Assembly (NCBI RefSeq): GCF_000308455.1
Contig: NZ_BAFP01000057.1
Span: 1 to 43,027, forward strand
DNA: 43,027 nucleotides
Reading direction: 5' to 3'
From: Nocardia abscessus NBRC 100374
GTDB taxonomy: Bacteria; Actinomycetota; Actinomycetes; Mycobacteriales; Mycobacteriaceae
Below are positions 36,299 through 43,027 of the stretch, piece by piece. Under the pieces are notes generated by a model, which made no database searches, was not told the origin of the DNA, and was given only the letters and a program-made list of their open reading frames with translations. The translations under genes and the position numbers were made by a program. Within the stretch, counting starts at the first letter, position 1, and each line of letters opens with the position of its first letter.

Positions 36299-36877
36299 CT
36301 ACTTCAATATGAGCAACGCGCACCGTTCGATGCGGTCCGCGATATCGGAATACGATTCGTAGCCCATGCCCGCGTGCACCAGCGCGCCCGCGTAGAGCAA
36401 TTCGAGCGATTCCAGAATGTCCGCGTCGGCTTCTTCGGACAGGGCGCGCGCGAGACGAGCGCGAATGTCCAGTCCGATGCGCGCTCGCAAATGCTCGACG
36501 TCGGGATCACGGCCGAGCAGCGCGTTGGTGACCGCGCCGGACAATTCCGGCTCGTCGGCGACCAGCAGCGCGATACCGCGCAGTTCGGCGATCACGCGCA
36601 CGGTGGGGTCCGGGTCCTCGCTCACGGGCGAGGGCGTCGCCCGCAGTCTGCGCCAGAAGATTTCCGCGACCAGGTGTTCCTTGGAGGAGAAATAGGTGTA
36701 CGCGGTCGCGGTGCCGACTTTGGCGTTGGCGGCGACCATGCGGACGGTCATGCCCGCGAACCCCTCCCGCGAAAGCACTTCCAGCGCCGACCGGGTGAGC
36801 TTGTCGACCGTATCGGCCTGCTTTCCGGACAAGCGCCGCCGCGTCGCCTCGACGGTTCTGGAATCGCTTTCGGACAT
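36299..36877 (-). CDS. TetR-family transcriptional regulator, likely cluster repressor
   Basis: The protein has 192 residues. An N-terminal HTH (ALEVLSREGFAGMTVRMVAANAKVGTATAYTYFSSKEHLVAEIFWRRL) is followed by a helical ligand-binding domain (LLVADEPELSGAVTNALLGRD). The start is the ATG at 36877; the frame runs on upstream to 38143 by chance. A dyad matching three others in the cluster covers this start codon, and a TACCAT -10 on the minus strand ends 8 nt before it, so the mRNA looks leaderless and autorepressed. It probably controls the SDR, LLM and P450 promoters and responds to a pathway substrate or acyl-CoA. Confidence 0.9.
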   Translation of the reverse strand: MSESDSRTVEATRRRLSGKQADTVDKLTRSALEVLSREGFAGMTVRMVAANAKVGTATAYTYFSSKEHLVAEIFWRRLRATPSPVSEDPDPTVRVIAELRGIALLVADEPELSGAVTNALLGRDPDVEHLRARIGLDIRARLARALSEEADADILESLELLYAGALVHAGMGYESYSDIADRIERCALLILK

Positions 36878-36891
36878 GTGTCTAGATGGTA
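36870..36891 (-). promoter_or_regulatory. TetR-box 2 overlapping the TetR start codon, with -10
   Basis: On the minus strand ATCTAGACACATGTCCGA (36887-36870) matches the cluster consensus at 16 of 18 positions and contains the ATG at 36877-36875. TACCAT (36891-36886) is a plausible -10. Confidence 0.65.
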
Positions 36892-36978
36892 GTGTCGATA
36901 TTCTGTTCGAGCAACATTCACGCTGCCGGAACCGTTGTGTTTCCGGCCACGGCGGAATTGCTGGGTGTTGGGGTGAAG

Positions 36979-37854
36979 CTACGGCTTGTCCACCGCGCCG
37001 AGTGGGCGGCCGATCCGCGCCAACTTGTCGGACAGGCGCGCGAGGTAGTCGAGCACCGCCGGTTCGTCCTTGTCCGGTAGGCCGTACACGACATCGGTGA
37101 CGCCGGCGCGGTCCCACTCGTCCAGGCGTGCGGCGTCCGGTTTGAAGTCGAGGGCCACCACGCGTGGACGTCCGTCCCGCCCCGCCTGCCGCCAGATCTC
37201 GTGGAGCTGTGCCAGTCGATCCGAGATGTCCATCTCCCCCGGTGTGGTGATCCAGCCGTCGGCGGACTCGGTGATCCATCGGAAGGTGCGTTCGGTACCC
37301 GCCGCGCCGATCAGCACCGGTACCGAGCGCCGCACCGGTTTCGGCCACGCCCAGCTCGGGCCGAAGCGCACGTACTCGCCCTCGTGGCTCGCCTCGTCCT
37401 GGCTCCACAGCGCCCGCATCGCCGTCAGGTACTCGCGCAGCACGGTGCGCCGTTTGTTCGGCGGCACACCGTGATCGGCCAATTCGTCGGTGTTCCAGCC
37501 GAATCCGGCACCGAGGACGACCCGTCCGCCGCTGAGATGGTCGAGGGAGGCGATCGTCTTGGCCAGGGTGATCGGATCGTGCTCGACCGGGAGCGCGACG
37601 GCGGTGGCCAGCTCGATGCGTTCGGTGACGGCGGCCGCCATGGACAGCGCCACCCAGGGATCCAGCGTGCGCAGGTACCGATCGTCGGGGAGGGAAGCGT
37701 CGCCGGTCTGGGGGTGCGCCGCGTTGCGCGCGACCGGGATGTGGGTGTGCTCGGGGACGTAGAAGGCGTCGAATCCCGCCTGCTCCGTCGCGCGGGCGGC
37801 CGCGGCCGGGGTGATGCCGCGATCGCTGGTGAACAGCACGATGCCGAATCGCAT
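36979..37854 (-). CDS. LLM-class F420-dependent oxidoreductase
   Basis: The protein has 291 residues of the luciferase-like TIM-barrel family. Signatures are GFDAFYVPEHTHIP, the LDPWVALSMAAAVTERIELATAVALP block, KTIASLDHLSGGRVVLGAGFGWNTDEL and PVLIGAAG. It fits the group of probable F420-dependent Rv2161c-like enzymes. The substrate is unknown. GCAGGGA precedes the ATG at 37854. It is divergent from the P450 operon; the 367-bp gap between them holds two TetR boxes, so joint control is likely. Confidence 0.87.
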   Translation of the reverse strand: MRFGIVLFTSDRGITPAAAARATEQAGFDAFYVPEHTHIPVARNAAHPQTGDASLPDDRYLRTLDPWVALSMAAAVTERIELATAVALPVEHDPITLAKTIASLDHLSGGRVVLGAGFGWNTDELADHGVPPNKRRTVLREYLTAMRALWSQDEASHEGEYVRFGPSWAWPKPVRRSVPVLIGAAGTERTFRWITESADGWITTPGEMDISDRLAQLHEIWRQAGRDGRPRVVALDFKPDAARLDEWDRAGVTDVVYGLPDKDEPAVLDYLARLSDKLARIGRPLGAVDKP

Positions 37855-37972
37855 GGAAATCCCTGCCTTGTCGAGTCGTTCGATATGGCGATCGGTCTAC
37901 CGCCGCCGGGTTTCCCGTTGCGCTGCTGGTGTGCGCAACACCGGTGCAGCGCGCAGGGCCATGGATCGCACG

Positions 37973-37994
37973 TAGTGTCTGGACAGCTGTTCGG
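37973..37994. promoter_or_regulatory. TetR-box 3 in the LLM-P450 divergent region
   Basis: GTCTGGACAGCTGTTCGG at 37977-37994 fully fits the consensus and is preceded by TAGTGT (37973-37978). It is 122 bp from the LLM start and 228 bp from the P450 start. A different dyad, GTCCGAC-N7-GTCGGAC, follows at 38001-38021. Confidence 0.65.
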
Positions 37995-38104
37995 AATATA
38001 GTCCGACATGTCGAGTCGGACAAGAACGCGTTCTCGTTTCGCGGCGCGGTCCGGCAGATCGCGACCGCTGGGGCCCCGGTTTCGAAGAGATCGGTGGTTC
38101 GGGA

Positions 38105-38149
38105 TTGTCCTGCAAATGTGTGAGTGGTAGCGTCCAGACACATGTCCAG
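38105..38149 (+). promoter_or_regulatory. P450 operon promoter with TetR-box 4
   Basis: TTGTCC (38105-38110), a 17-nt spacer and TAGCGT (38128-38133) form a good vegetative promoter. GTCCAGACACATGTCCAG (38132-38149) overlaps the -10 and the expected start of transcription, an ideal repressor position. The P450 ATG is at 38222. Confidence 0.75.
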
Positions 38150-38221
38150 CTATGTGTCTCTCCACGGTGGGGCTTGGCTGCTTCCCGTTGAGAACTTGTT
38201 CTCGGATTCGGAGTGTGGGCG

Positions 38222-39424
38222 ATGACGGCTGCGGTGGAGCCGCTGGTGTTCGATCCGTATGACTACGGGTTCCACGAGGACCCGTACCCGACGTATCGGC
38301 GGCTGCGGGAGGAGGCGCCGCTGTATCACAACCCGGCCCTGGGGTTCTGGGCGCTGTCGCGGCATGCGGATGTGATCGGGGGCTTCCGCGACAGTGTGCG
38401 GTTGTCGAGTGCGAATGGGGTGTCGCTGGATCCGGCGGCGTGGGGGCCGCACGCACATCGGGTGATGTCGTTTCTGGCGATGGACGATCCGCGACATGTG
38501 CGGATGCGGCGGTTGGTGTTCAAGGGGTTCACCCCGAAGCGGGTCGCGGAGATGGAAGACCGGATCCTGGAGCTGACGCTGTCGTATCTGGAGCCCGCGT
38601 TGGCCGGTGGGGCCTTCGACTGGATCGATGAGGTCGCGGGCAAGCTGCCGATGGACGTCATCTCCGAACTCATGGGGGTACCGGCCGCGGACCGGGTGGA
38701 GATCCGCCGGTTGGCGGATCTGGTGGTGCATCGGGAGGACGGTGTGCTCGACATCCCGATGGCCGCGGCGGAGGCGTCGATGACGCTGCTGGGCTATTAC
38801 ACCGAGATGGTGGCCGAGCGCCGGCGCGCGCGGAAGGACGATCTGACCTCGGCGCTGCTGGATGCCGAGATCGAGGGTGACCGGTTGTCCGATGAGGAGA
38901 TCATCGGTTTCTTGTTTCTGATGGTGGTGGCCGGTAACGAGACCACCACGAAACTACTCGGCAACGCCTTGTATTGGGCCGCGCGGAATCCGGCGGAGTA
39001 CGCGAAAGTCGTCGCCGATGCGGAGTTGGTGCCGCAGTGGGTGGAGGAGACATTGCGGTATGACACCTCCAGCCAGGTGATCGCACGTACGGCGACGCAG
39101 GATCTCGATTACCACGGCGGTGTGATTCCGGCGGGTGCGAAGGTGTTGTTGCTGATCGGTTCGGCCAATCGTGATCCCGCGGTGTTCGAGGACGGTGACA
39201 GCTTCCGGATCGATCGCGCCGACAAGTCGGGATTGGCCAGTTTCGGTGCGGGGGTGCACTTCTGCCTGGGGGCGCACCTGGCGCGGCTGGAAGCGACGGT
39301 CGCGCTGCAGGAGTTCGCTTCCCGAGTGCGTTCCTATGACGTCGTCGAGTCCGGGATCGCACGTGTTCATTCGTCCAACGTGCGTGGTTTCGCGCACTTG
39401 CCCGTCACCGTGGAGACCCGATGA
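38222..39424 (+). CDS. Cytochrome P450
   Basis: The protein has 400 residues from ATG 38222 with GGAG near 38210. The I-helix oxygen-binding segment is VVAGNETTTKLL, the K-helix ExxR is EETLRYD, and the heme loop FGAGVHFCLGAHLARLE supplies Cys348. It is a soluble bacterial class I P450 that hydroxylates a hydrophobic substrate using the ferredoxin encoded next. Its codons end in G more often (CGG, GTG, GCG, TTG) than those of the following genes, which prefer C, hinting at a separate origin. The family number cannot be fixed by reading. Confidence 0.94.
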   Translation: MTAAVEPLVFDPYDYGFHEDPYPTYRRLREEAPLYHNPALGFWALSRHADVIGGFRDSVRLSSANGVSLDPAAWGPHAHRVMSFLAMDDPRHVRMRRLVFKGFTPKRVAEMEDRILELTLSYLEPALAGGAFDWIDEVAGKLPMDVISELMGVPAADRVEIRRLADLVVHREDGVLDIPMAAAEASMTLLGYYTEMVAERRRARKDDLTSALLDAEIEGDRLSDEEIIGFLFLMVVAGNETTTKLLGNALYWAARNPAEYAKVVADAELVPQWVEETLRYDTSSQVIARTATQDLDYHGGVIPAGAKVLLLIGSANRDPAVFEDGDSFRIDRADKSGLASFGAGVHFCLGAHLARLEATVALQEFASRVRSYDVVESGIARVHSSNVRGFAHLPVTVETR

Positions 39425-39485
39425 GCCGTCGTCCCCATCGGGTACGTGTGCCGGGATCGCTCCGCCGGGCCGCGAGGAGCCGGCC

Positions 39486-39713
39486 ATGAGAATCCGGGCC
39501 GACCTGGATCTGTGCCAAGGACACGCGGTCTGCCAGGCCGAGGCGCCGGAGGTGTTCACGGTGCCCAAACGCGGCCGGGTCGAGATCCTCGACGACGCAC
39601 CGACCGGCGAGCTCGAGCCCGCCGTGGCGAACGCGATTCGATACTGCCCCACCCAAGCCCTGTCGATCGCCGACGAAGGCGCGACCGACTCCTCTCCGAA
39701 AGGTACCGACTGA
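39486..39713 (+). CDS. [3Fe-4S] ferredoxin, P450 partner
   Basis: The protein has 75 residues from ATG 39486 with GAGGAG upstream. Cluster ligands are CQGHAVC (Cys-x5-Cys with His at the usual variable position) and YCPTQAL near the C-terminus, giving three cysteines, as in mycobacterial P450 ferredoxins. It passes single electrons to the upstream P450. Its stop overlaps the next start (TGATG). Confidence 0.93.
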   Translation: MRIRADLDLCQGHAVCQAEAPEVFTVPKRGRVEILDDAPTGELEPAVANAIRYCPTQALSIADEGATDSSPKGTD

Positions 39714-40264
39714 TGGCAAGTTTCGACCGCGCCGAACTCGACGAGATGATCCAGCGCTGGATCGTGGAGAACCAGCGCTGCGAGGAGAAGGGCGACTGGA
39801 AGCCGCTCGCACAGATGTACACCGAAGACGCCACCTATGGCTGGAATTACGGTCCCACCCAGGAATTCATGGCCGTCGGGCGCGACGAGATCCGCGATAT
39901 CGCCCTCGGCCAGGAGATGGCCGGGCTGGAGGGCTGGACCTACCCGTACCAGGAATTCGTGGTCGACGAACGCAGCGGCAACGTCATCGGATTGTGGAAG
40001 CAGATCAGCGAGGCCAAGCGTCCCGATGGGCGCAACTACTCGCCCGAGGGCATCGGCGGCAGCTGGTTCCGCTACGGGGGCGACTTCCAGTGGTCCTGGC
40101 AGCGCGATTTCTTCGACTTCGGCAACGTCTCGGCGCTGTTCGTCGAGATGATCACGAACAACGCGCTCACGCCGGGCATGCAGAAGCGCATCGAGCGCTC
40201 CGTCTCCGGCAAGCCGCTGCCGGGCTGGTACCGCATCGGCGAATCCCCCGTCGCGCTGTGGTGA
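39713..40264 (+). CDS. NTF2-like / SnoaL-type protein
   Basis: The protein has 183 residues. Cone-shaped NTF2-like features are visible: MIQRWIVENQRCEEKGDWKPLAQMYTEDATYGWNYGPTQEFMAVGRDEIRD, and later strands FRYGGDFQWSWQRDFFDFG. Members are small isomerases, dehydratases or hydrolases, or ligand carriers. The start overlaps the ferredoxin stop, and its own stop overlaps the next gene (GTGA), so it is made with the P450 system. The C-terminal GKPLPGWYRIGESPVALW is aromatic-rich and not typical. Confidence 0.82.
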   Translation: MASFDRAELDEMIQRWIVENQRCEEKGDWKPLAQMYTEDATYGWNYGPTQEFMAVGRDEIRDIALGQEMAGLEGWTYPYQEFVVDERSGNVIGLWKQISEAKRPDGRNYSPEGIGGSWFRYGGDFQWSWQRDFFDFGNVSALFVEMITNNALTPGMQKRIERSVSGKPLPGWYRIGESPVALW

Positions 40265-41520
40265 CCGACATGACCGCACCACACAGCCGATTCGCCGGCC
40301 TGGATCGGAACACCCTGGCCGCGCTGGTGCCCGAACTGCTGCTGTGCGGGCACCTCATCGACCGCTCCGGCATGGCGCACTCGATCACCGCGTTCGGCCG
40401 CGAGGGCATGACCGAGATCGCCATCGAGGAGTGGCAGGTGGCCAGCCCGGTCTACACCCGCCGCATGCAGCGCGCACTCGGCTTCGCAGGCGACGGCGTG
40501 GAGACCATCTTCAAAGGCATGCAACTGGAAATCGGCGCGCCACCGCAGTTCATGGACTTCCGCTTCCGGGTCGACGATCATCACCACGGCGAGTTCTGGC
40601 TCGACCACTGCGGCGCGCTCGCCGACGTGGAACCGATGGGCGAGGACTTCGTCGTGTCGATGTGCCACGACATCGAGGACCCGACGTTCGACGCGACCGC
40701 CCTGGCCACCAACCCGCACGCCCAGGTCCGGCCGATCCACCGGCCACCGCGCAATCCGGCCGGACGGACGCCGGTGTGCGCGTGGACGGTGGTCATCGAT
40801 CCCGCTCACACGCCGCCGTCGGTGCCGCCCAACGCCGAGCTGGTCGCCGAGTCGGCGGCGGCCGTACTGGAGCTGGGCGAGATCGACCGCGACGACGAAG
40901 GGCGGCCCGACTACTCCGGACCGTTGCTCAGCGACGTACGCTTCGCCGACTTCTCCCGCTCCGCGCTGGTGCGCATCGCCGACGAAGTCTGCTTGCAGCA
41001 GCATCTGCTCACCCTGGGTTTCATGATCGCGGTGCGCGCCCGCACGGACGCCGCGGCGGCGCTGGAGATCGGGCGCAAACAGTTCGCCGGGATCGCCGGG
41101 ATCACCAGTGAACGCCTGCGCAACTGCCTCGGTCTCGGTGACGACGCCGCCGCGCTCGCGACGGTGCTGCGGCTACATCCCGCTCTTAACCCGCTGCCCT
41201 ACACCGGGATCGAGATCGACGACTCCGGCGAGACGGTCACGGTGACATTTCCGTCCGCGAGCGGCGCGCACACCGACGGAACCTGGCCGTCGATGCTCGG
41301 ACCGGAGCACCTGGAGCCCCTCAACGCCCTGGTCCGCGGCGTGAATCCGCGTTTTTCCCTCGAGGTCCGCACCGCGGGCGAGCACGGATGGTGCGCAGGC
41401 ATCACGCTCGGCGACAAACCGTTCCGGGAGGCGTCGGAGGTCGCGATCACGCGGTTCAGCACCGGCGCCGCCTTCACCTTCACCGACCGGGGGATACCCC
41501 TGCCGCTCACCGTCGTGTGA
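40261..41520 (+). CDS. Uncharacterised protein with His/Cys-rich motif, P450 operon member
   Basis: The protein has 419 residues from GTG 40261 (overlapping the previous stop) or ATG 40270. No family was recognised. Notable segments are DDHHHGEFWLDHCGALADVEPMGEDF (His107-109, His116, Cys117), VSMCHDIEDPTFDATA (Cys135, His136) and VRPIHRPPR. Together they could bind a metal or cofactor. The first half is mixed alpha/beta and the second half is helix-rich. It has no signal peptide or membrane segment. Its tight coupling to the P450, ferredoxin and NTF2-like genes implies a step in the same pathway, possibly on the oxidised product. Confidence 0.8.
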   Translation: MTDMTAPHSRFAGLDRNTLAALVPELLLCGHLIDRSGMAHSITAFGREGMTEIAIEEWQVASPVYTRRMQRALGFAGDGVETIFKGMQLEIGAPPQFMDFRFRVDDHHHGEFWLDHCGALADVEPMGEDFVVSMCHDIEDPTFDATALATNPHAQVRPIHRPPRNPAGRTPVCAWTVVIDPAHTPPSVPPNAELVAESAAAVLELGEIDRDDEGRPDYSGPLLSDVRFADFSRSALVRIADEVCLQQHLLTLGFMIAVRARTDAAAALEIGRKQFAGIAGITSERLRNCLGLGDDAAALATVLRLHPALNPLPYTGIEIDDSGETVTVTFPSASGAHTDGTWPSMLGPEHLEPLNALVRGVNPRFSLEVRTAGEHGWCAGITLGDKPFREASEVAITRFSTGAAFTFTDRGIPLPLTVV

Positions 41521-41545
41521 CAGCCCCACCCAGAGATGGAACGAC

Positions 41546-43027
41546 ATGGCAAACAATTTCGCCGACCTCTTCGAGCACTCCGTGGACGCCATGCCCGAGC
41601 GGGCGGCGCTGATCGAGTCCGGACGCCGGGTGACCTTCCGTGAACTCGACGCCCGGGCCAACCAGCTCGCGCATTATCTGGCGACCGTGGGCGTCGGCCC
41701 GGGAACCCACGTGGGGTTCCAGATGCACAACGGCATCGAGACGATGGAGACACTGATCGCGTGTTTCAAACTCGCCGCCGTCCCGATCAACATCAATTAC
41801 CGGTACGGCGTCGGCGAACTGGCCTATGTCTACGCCAACGCGGATCTGGAAGTGCTCGTGCATCACTCCTGTTACTCCGAAGCCGTCCGGGAAGCCCGGG
41901 CGCAAACGCCGATGTTGCGGCACACGATCTGCGTCGAAGACGAATTCGGCACCGGCACAGCGGAGTTCGCGGACGCGGCATACGAGTCGGCGCTTGCGGC
42001 CCGGCCGGCGGACCGCCCGATGGTCCGGCGCGGCCCCGATGACCTGTTCATGATGTACACCGGGGGAACCACCGGTATGCCGAAAGGCGTGATGTGGCGG
42101 CAAGAGGACATGTGGCGGGTCCTCGGCGGCGGCATCGACTTCTACACCGGCGAGCCGGTCGCCGACGAGTTCCAGCAGTCCCGCACCGGCGCCCAGACCG
42201 ATCCGAGCCAGTGGCTGGTGCTGCCGCCGCTGATCCACGCCGCCGCCATGATGCCCACCTTCACCGCGCTGTGGTCGGGAAACACCGTGATCTTCGAGTC
42301 CCGTTTCGACGCGGGACGCATCTGGCGGACCGTCGCGCAGCAGCGACCTCAGGTCATGGTGATCACCGGTGACGCCATGGCCCGCCCGCTGATCGAGGCG
42401 TACCGGCGCGACCCGGTGGACGCGTCGTCATTGCTGGCGATCGCCTCCGGCGCCGCGCTGCTGTCGCAATCGGTGAAGAACACGCTGCTGGAGCTGTTTC
42501 CGTGGGCGGTCGTCTCGGACTCCATCGGATCGTCGGAGACCGGTTTCGGCGGTATCGGATTCGCGCAGAAGCACGACGATCCCGCGCGCGGACCGCGGGT
42601 GCAGACCGGCCGCGGCGCGGTCGTGGTGGACGACGACGGCCGCCGGGTTCCGCCCGGTGCGGAGGGCTGGCTGGCCAAGACCGGCAACGTGCCGATCGGC
42701 TACTACAAGGATCCCGGCAAGACCGAGAAGCTGTTCAAGACCGTGGACGGCCTGCGCATGGTCGTCACCGACGACCGCGCCCGCGCCGAGACCGACGGGT
42801 CGATCACCCTGATCGGCCGCGGCAACATGGTGATCAACACCGGTGGCGAGAAGGTGTTCGTCGAAGAGGTCGAAAGCGTCGTGAAGGCGCACGACGCGAT
42901 CGCCGACGCGGTGGTGATCGGGGTGCCGCACGAACGCTGGGGACATCAGGTCGCCGCGGTGGTGTCGCTGTCGGGGCCGGAGCCGGTGGAGTTCACCGAC
43001 CTGCACGCGCACGTTCGCCGGTACCTG
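41546..43027 (+). CDS. AMP-forming acyl-CoA synthetase (FadD-like), cut by the window end
   Basis: There are 494 codons from ATG 41546 with no stop before the end; full length should be about 530-550 residues. The opening NFADLFEHSVDAMPERAALIESGRRVTFRELDARANQLAHYL is typical. The P-loop TGGTTGMPKG lies near residue 172, followed by SDSIGSSETGFGG, LIGRGNMVINTGGEKVFVEEVE and a C-terminal lid start ADAVVIGVPHERWGHQ. The missing part should hold the catalytic Lys. It activates a carboxylate to acyl-CoA, probably an acid formed after P450, SDR and F420 oxidation. It is 25 nt downstream of the preceding gene. Confidence 0.92.
   Translation, partial: MANNFADLFEHSVDAMPERAALIESGRRVTFRELDARANQLAHYLATVGVGPGTHVGFQMHNGIETMETLIACFKLAAVPININYRYGVGELAYVYANADLEVLVHHSCYSEAVREARAQTPMLRHTICVEDEFGTGTAEFADAAYESALAARPADRPMVRRGPDDLFMMYTGGTTGMPKGVMWRQEDMWRVLGGGIDFYTGEPVADEFQQSRTGAQTDPSQWLVLPPLIHAAAMMPTFTALWSGNTVIFESRFDAGRIWRTVAQQRPQVMVITGDAMARPLIEAYRRDPVDASSLLAIASGAALLSQSVKNTLLELFPWAVVSDSIGSSETGFGGIGFAQKHDDPARGPRVQTGRGAVVVDDDGRRVPPGAEGWLAKTGNVPIGYYKDPGKTEKLFKTVDGLRMVVTDDRARAETDGSITLIGRGNMVINTGGEKVFVEEVESVVKAHDAIADAVVIGVPHERWGHQVAAVVSLSGPEPVEFTDLHAHVRRYL

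Noticed and set aside
36299..38143. A 614-residue open frame on the minus strand covering the TetR gene and the whole LLM region
   Set aside because: Only its last 192 residues are a real TetR protein. The rest is an Arg/Gly/Pro-rich shadow of the LLM gene in another frame, caused by high GC content.

Overview
The window is high-GC actinobacterial DNA. GTG starts are common, many genes are coupled through GTGA or TGATG overlaps, and genes point to coenzyme F420 and mycofactocin redox chemistry. From about 2.5 to 21.9 kb the gene order follows the mycobacterial block Rv1692-Rv1713. Together with a wax ester synthase and arginine/glycine-rich protein extensions, this suggests a member of the Mycobacteriales, most likely Nocardia. 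The genus is an inference.

Region 1 (1-21.9 kb) is the conserved housekeeping block. In order it holds a TPR protein with a long RG-rich extension, a HAD glycerol-3-phosphate phosphatase-like enzyme, a small hypothetical, tlyA, nadK, recN, a convergent SRPBCC gene, a small secreted protein, steA, steB/mctB, pyrG, a Nudix hydrolase, xerD, a cupin, and then parA-scpA-scpB-rluB-cmk-der. The last six form a tightly packed chromosome segregation, condensation and translation operon closed by a hairpin terminator. Two lineage-specific oddities stand out. The 5' coding end of the TPR gene is duplicated in inverted orientation just downstream of that gene. ScpA carries a disordered extension of about 230 residues that contains short tandem repeats.

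Region 2 (22-35.2 kb) is accessory. It contains an acyl-ACP thioesterase-like protein, a mannitol dehydrogenase family enzyme, a thioredoxin-reductase-like flavoprotein, a dps-rsbW-sigF/B stress operon behind a SigB/SigF-type promoter, and a small Cys4 protein. It continues with an SRPBCC/acyl-CoA synthetase fusion facing a WS/DGAT acyltransferase, a protein made of two tandem copies of one domain, a secreted protein, an XRE regulator and a Ddn-like F420 enzyme.

Region 3 (35.3-43.0 kb) looks like one coordinated catabolic cluster. It comprises a mycofactocin-type SDR dehydrogenase, a TetR repressor, an LLM-class F420 oxidoreductase, and a P450-ferredoxin-NTF2-like-unknown-acyl-CoA synthetase operon that runs off the window. 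Four near-identical 18-bp dyads (consensus GTCYRGACANNTGTYCRG) sit at its promoters, and one covers the start codon of the TetR gene. This self-contained TetR regulon, which would use P450, F420 and mycofactocin chemistry on an unknown substrate, is the most interesting system in the window. No tRNA, rRNA, CRISPR array, transposase or prophage gene was seen.
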